A DNA stretch of 8,881 nt from Alistipes sp. (GTDB lineage: Bacteria; Bacteroidota; Bacteroidia; Bacteroidales; Rikenellaceae), in NCBI GenBank assembly GCA_017501025.1, contig JAFVXS010000144.1, positions 1 to 8,881 of the forward strand, in the 5' to 3' direction. Below are positions 6,255 to 8,881 of the stretch, one piece after another; positions within the stretch are counted from its first letter, which is position 1; the number at the start of each line of letters is the position of its first letter. The notes beneath the pieces were generated by a model. The model worked only from the letters and a program-made list of their open reading frames with translations, was not told where the DNA came from and did no database searches. Made by a program: the position numbers and the translations under genes.

Positions 6255-7406
6255 ATGAAACAACGCATAGCACTGCTCGGTTCGACAGGCTCCATCGGAG
6301 TTCAGACGTTGGATATTATCCGCGAAAACAGCGACCGCTTTGAAGTTACCGTACTGACAGCACATCGCAACTACGAACAGCTGGCACAGCAGGCAATAGC
6401 CCACAATGCCGATAGTGTAGTCATTGCAGATGAGCGATATTTGGAGCCCTTGCGTGATTTGTTGGCTGCCTACCCTATCAAAGTATTTGCGGGAGATGAT
6501 GCCATATCGCAAGTTGTACAGATGGAGAATGTCGATACGGTAGTCAATGCTTTGGTCGGTTATGCAGGTCTGCATCCGACGGTAAATGCGATTAAGAGTG
6601 GCAAAAAGGTTGCTCTTGCCAACAAGGAGACGCTGGTTGTGGGTGGTCAGTTGGTTATGCCGCTCGCGATGCAGCACAATGTTCCGATTTTACCTATCGA
6701 CTCGGAGCACTCGGCAATATTTCAGTGTCTTATGGGAGAGCGGGCCCCTATTCGCAGACTCATTCTGACTTGCAGCGGAGGCTCTTTACGCGACCTACCA
6801 CGCACGGCACTTGCAGATGTAACACCTGCACAAGCACTCAAACACCCTCAATGGTCGATGGGTGCAAAGATTACGATAGACTCCTCGACGCTTGTAAATA
6901 AGGGTTTCGAAGTTATTGAGGCACATTGGCTATTCGGTATCGAGGCGGAGCGAATCAGCGTTTTGCAACATCCGCAATCGATTGTTCATTCGATGGTCGA
7001 GTTTGAGGATGGTGCTATAAAGGCCCAACTCGGAACACCCGATATGCATATGCCGATATCGTTAGCACTGATGTATCCCGATAGAGCATACCGTCCGAAC
7101 GAGCAGTTTGATTTCCTGAAAAATCCGACCCTTACATTCTGTGAGGTGGACCGCATAAAGTACCCTGCTCTCGATTTGGCATACGAGGCTCTGCGACGCA
7201 AAGGTACAGCTGCCTGCACAATGAATGGTGCAAACGAGGTTGCCGTAGCCGCATTCCTTGCCGAACGTTGCGGATATCTCGACATTGTACGTGCCATAGA
7301 GTACGCAATGGCAAACGCCCAATACACAGCAAACCCGACATTGGACGATTATGCCGCTTGCGATGCCGAGTCACGTCGTTTGGCACAACAATTTCTTAAA
7401 CTGTAA
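6255..7406 (+). CDS. dxr: 1-deoxy-D-xylulose-5-phosphate reductoisomerase
   Basis: The second enzyme of the MEP isoprenoid pathway. It isomerises and reduces DXP to 2-C-methyl-D-erythritol 4-phosphate with NADPH and a divalent metal, in the cytoplasm, and is the target of fosmidomycin. The 383 residues are typical and complete. The NADPH-binding GSTGSIG is at 9-15 and ANKETLV at 122-128. The metal ligands are D149 and E151 in PIDSEHSA plus E219 in NKGFE. Also present are the SGGSLRD segment (174-180), H197 and W200 in HPQWSMG (the active-site loop), K216, and the GTPDMHMPI segment. The start is the ATG at 6255, with an A/C-rich, SD-free 15-base gap from the LytM gene. rseP follows 15 bases after the stop. 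The organism therefore makes isoprenoids by the MEP route. Confidence 0.97.
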   Translation: MKQRIALLGSTGSIGVQTLDIIRENSDRFEVTVLTAHRNYEQLAQQAIAHNADSVVIADERYLEPLRDLLAAYPIKVFAGDDAISQVVQMENVDTVVNALVGYAGLHPTVNAIKSGKKVALANKETLVVGGQLVMPLAMQHNVPILPIDSEHSAIFQCLMGERAPIRRLILTCSGGSLRDLPRTALADVTPAQALKHPQWSMGAKITIDSSTLVNKGFEVIEAHWLFGIEAERISVLQHPQSIVHSMVEFEDGAIKAQLGTPDMHMPISLALMYPDRAYRPNEQFDFLKNPTLTFCEVDRIKYPALDLAYEALRRKGTAACTMNGANEVAVAAFLAERCGYLDIVRAIEYAMANAQYTANPTLDDYAACDAESRRLAQQFLKL

Positions 7407-7421
7407 CGAAAATTTGACACA

Positions 7422-8741
7422 ATGGATATTCTGATTAAAGCACTTCAATTCTTTTTGAGCCTTACGCTCTTGGTAACAGTACACGAATTCGGACACTTTA
7501 TCGTTGCCCGACTATTCAAAATTCGTGTCGATAAGTTCTATATATTCTTCGATTGGGGCTTTTCGCTCTTCAAATTCCGTCGAGGCGACACCGAATACGG
7601 AATGGGATGGTTACCATTGGGCGGATACTGCAAAATCGCAGGTATGGTCGATGAGAGTATGGACAAAGAGCAATTGGCACAGGCTCCGCAAGATTGGGAG
7701 TATCGCTCGAAGCCCGCTTGGCAACGCTTTTTCGTACTGATTGCCGGTGTAACGATGAACGTCCTGCTCGCATTTGTAATCTACTGCGGCATAGCCTACT
7801 CGTGGGGTACTTCGTATATTGCAAACGAGGATGCCGTACTTGGTTATAAGTTCAACAATGCGGCACAGGAGTTGGGACTCCGTACGGGCGACAAAATTGT
7901 AACTATAAATGGTGAGAAGATTGAAGATATGGCCGATATCTTCCCAAATATCATACTTACAGATGGCTCGGTTGCAGTCGAGGTTGTGCGTGATGGCGAG
8001 CCTTATGCCTTCACAATCGACGAAGAGAAACTCAACGCCATACGAAGCAATACGGATAATTTTAAGGGTTTCTGTTCGCCACGCATCCCATTCGACATCG
8101 AATCGGTACAGAGCGAGACGGCTCGTCAGGCAGGTCTGTCGGCAGGCGACCGCATCATCGGCATCGACTCGATTGCCGAAGAGAATTTCATCGAGTACGA
8201 TACCCTGCTCAAAGCTCGTAGCGGAAAGGATGCCGTACTGACTATTATTCGTCAGGACTCTACACTACAACTTACGGTACCTATCTCGGCTGATGGCAAA
8301 ATCGGTGTTTCGGTAGCAACCCCATTTGAGCCTCGCACACGCACCTATACATTCTGGGAGTCTATCCCTGCGGGTTGGAATCTTACCGTATCGACAATCG
8401 ACAACTATTGGCAGCAGCTCAAACTGATTTTCCAACCAAAGACAGGACTCTACAAGCAGGTTGGTGGTTTTATTGCCATCGCAAATATCTTCCCTGATGA
8501 GTGGGATTGGCACCGTTTCTGGTCGATGACAGCCTTCTTGTCGATAATTTTGGCAATAATGAACATTATCCCTATTCCGGGTTTGGATGGCGGACATACA
8601 CTATTCACCCTCTACGAAATGGTTACCCGACGCAAAGTGAGTGACCGTGTGTTGGAGATTGCCCAATACGTAGGATTGTTGCTGATTTTGGCGTTGGTAC
8701 TCTTTGCCAATGGTAACGACATTTACAGATTATTCAAATAG
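7422..8741 (+). CDS. rseP: RseP-like site-2 intramembrane zinc metalloprotease
   Basis: A 439-residue inner-membrane M50 protease that cleaves transmembrane segments, in other bacteria anti-sigma factors or remnant signal peptides. The zinc motif HEFGH is at 21-25 in the first transmembrane helix, and the third ligand is D389 in the GLDGGH motif (387-392). Membrane segments are seen at about 6-28, 103-127, 370-386 and 412-430. Two PDZ domains lie between them in the periplasmic part (about 135-205 and 222-290; GLRTGDKIVTING and GLSAGDRIIGID are the carboxylate-binding cores). The helix preceding the C-terminal catalytic part has VGGFIAIA where many homologues have a GPIGIA-type motif. There is no SD sequence ahead of the ATG at 7422. 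It follows dxr by 15 bases, and radA starts 2 bases after its stop. The substrate, for example an anti-sigma factor, is not encoded in the window. Confidence 0.95.
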   Translation: MDILIKALQFFLSLTLLVTVHEFGHFIVARLFKIRVDKFYIFFDWGFSLFKFRRGDTEYGMGWLPLGGYCKIAGMVDESMDKEQLAQAPQDWEYRSKPAWQRFFVLIAGVTMNVLLAFVIYCGIAYSWGTSYIANEDAVLGYKFNNAAQELGLRTGDKIVTINGEKIEDMADIFPNIILTDGSVAVEVVRDGEPYAFTIDEEKLNAIRSNTDNFKGFCSPRIPFDIESVQSETARQAGLSAGDRIIGIDSIAEENFIEYDTLLKARSGKDAVLTIIRQDSTLQLTVPISADGKIGVSVATPFEPRTRTYTFWESIPAGWNLTVSTIDNYWQQLKLIFQPKTGLYKQVGGFIAIANIFPDEWDWHRFWSMTAFLSIILAIMNIIPIPGLDGGHTLFTLYEMVTRRKVSDRVLEIAQYVGLLLILALVLFANGNDIYRLFK

Positions 8742-8743
8742 TT

Positions 8744-8881
8744 ATGGCAAAGGTCAAGCGAGCATATTTTTGTCGTGAATGTGGTTTCGACACGCCGAAA
8801 TGGTTGGGCAAATGTCCATCTTGCGGTGCGTGGAACTCGTTTGCCGAAGAGATTATCGGCAAGGAGAGTTCGTCGATACCT
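8744..8881 (+). CDS. radA: DNA repair protein RadA, N-terminal fragment (3' truncated by window edge)
   Basis: Only the first 46 codons are in the window. They show the N-terminal zinc finger of RadA/Sms: CREC at residues 10-13 and CPSC at 24-27, with the typical GFDTPKWLGKC linker and GAWNSF following. RadA is a RecA-like DnaB-type helicase that promotes branch migration in homologous recombination. The RecA core, KNRFG motif and Lon-like domain are beyond the right edge. The ATG at 8744 lies 2 bases after the rseP stop, so it is cotranscribed and probably translationally coupled. Confidence 0.93.
   Translation, partial: MAKVKRAYFCRECGFDTPKWLGKCPSCGAWNSFAEEIIGKESSSIP

Overview
The window looks like chromosomal DNA of a Bacteroidota species, most likely order Bacteroidales; an Alistipes/Rikenellaceae-type genome is plausible but not proven. 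Four things point this way: TAnnTTTG-type -7 promoter boxes upstream of both divergent operons; the near absence of Shine-Dalgarno sequences, with one clear exception; a Wzc-type tyrosine kinase of the Bacteroidales kind; and a glutamyl-tRNA synthetase that lacks the zinc cysteines and carries an extra segment after KLSKR, as I recall for this phylum. I see no phage, insertion sequence, CRISPR array, tRNA or rRNA. Coding density is very high.

Left block (1-1507, + strand): the 3' end of a membrane-anchored polysaccharide co-polymerase/tyrosine autokinase with a striking tyrosine-rich tail. Five bases later comes a small HAD-fold hydrolase. The block ends at a perfect 13-bp stem (1533-1569) that can terminate transcription from both sides.

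Middle block (1586-5125, - strand), in order of transcription: a sugar nucleotidyltransferase, glutamyl-tRNA synthetase (gltX) and aldose 1-epimerase (galM). Gaps are 24 and 3 bases, so this is probably one operon. It mixes sugar activation and metabolism with translation. gltX has a textbook AAGGAGG ribosome-binding site, which is unusual for this phylum.

Divergent promoter region (5126-5387): each direction has a TAnnTTTG box. Each box has a small perfect palindrome overlapping it or next to it.

Right block (5388-8881, + strand): a single-pass membrane protein with a LytM/M23-like domain, then dxr (MEP isoprenoid pathway), rseP (site-2 intramembrane protease) and the beginning of radA (DNA repair). 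Gaps are 15, 15 and 2 bases, consistent with one operon. The most unusual item in the window is the LytM-like protein: it keeps the fold-level motifs, but the zinc-binding residues of active M23 peptidases appear to be replaced, so it is probably a non-catalytic envelope protein. Otherwise the window is mostly conserved housekeeping sequence. I found no convincing new multi-gene defence or mobile system.
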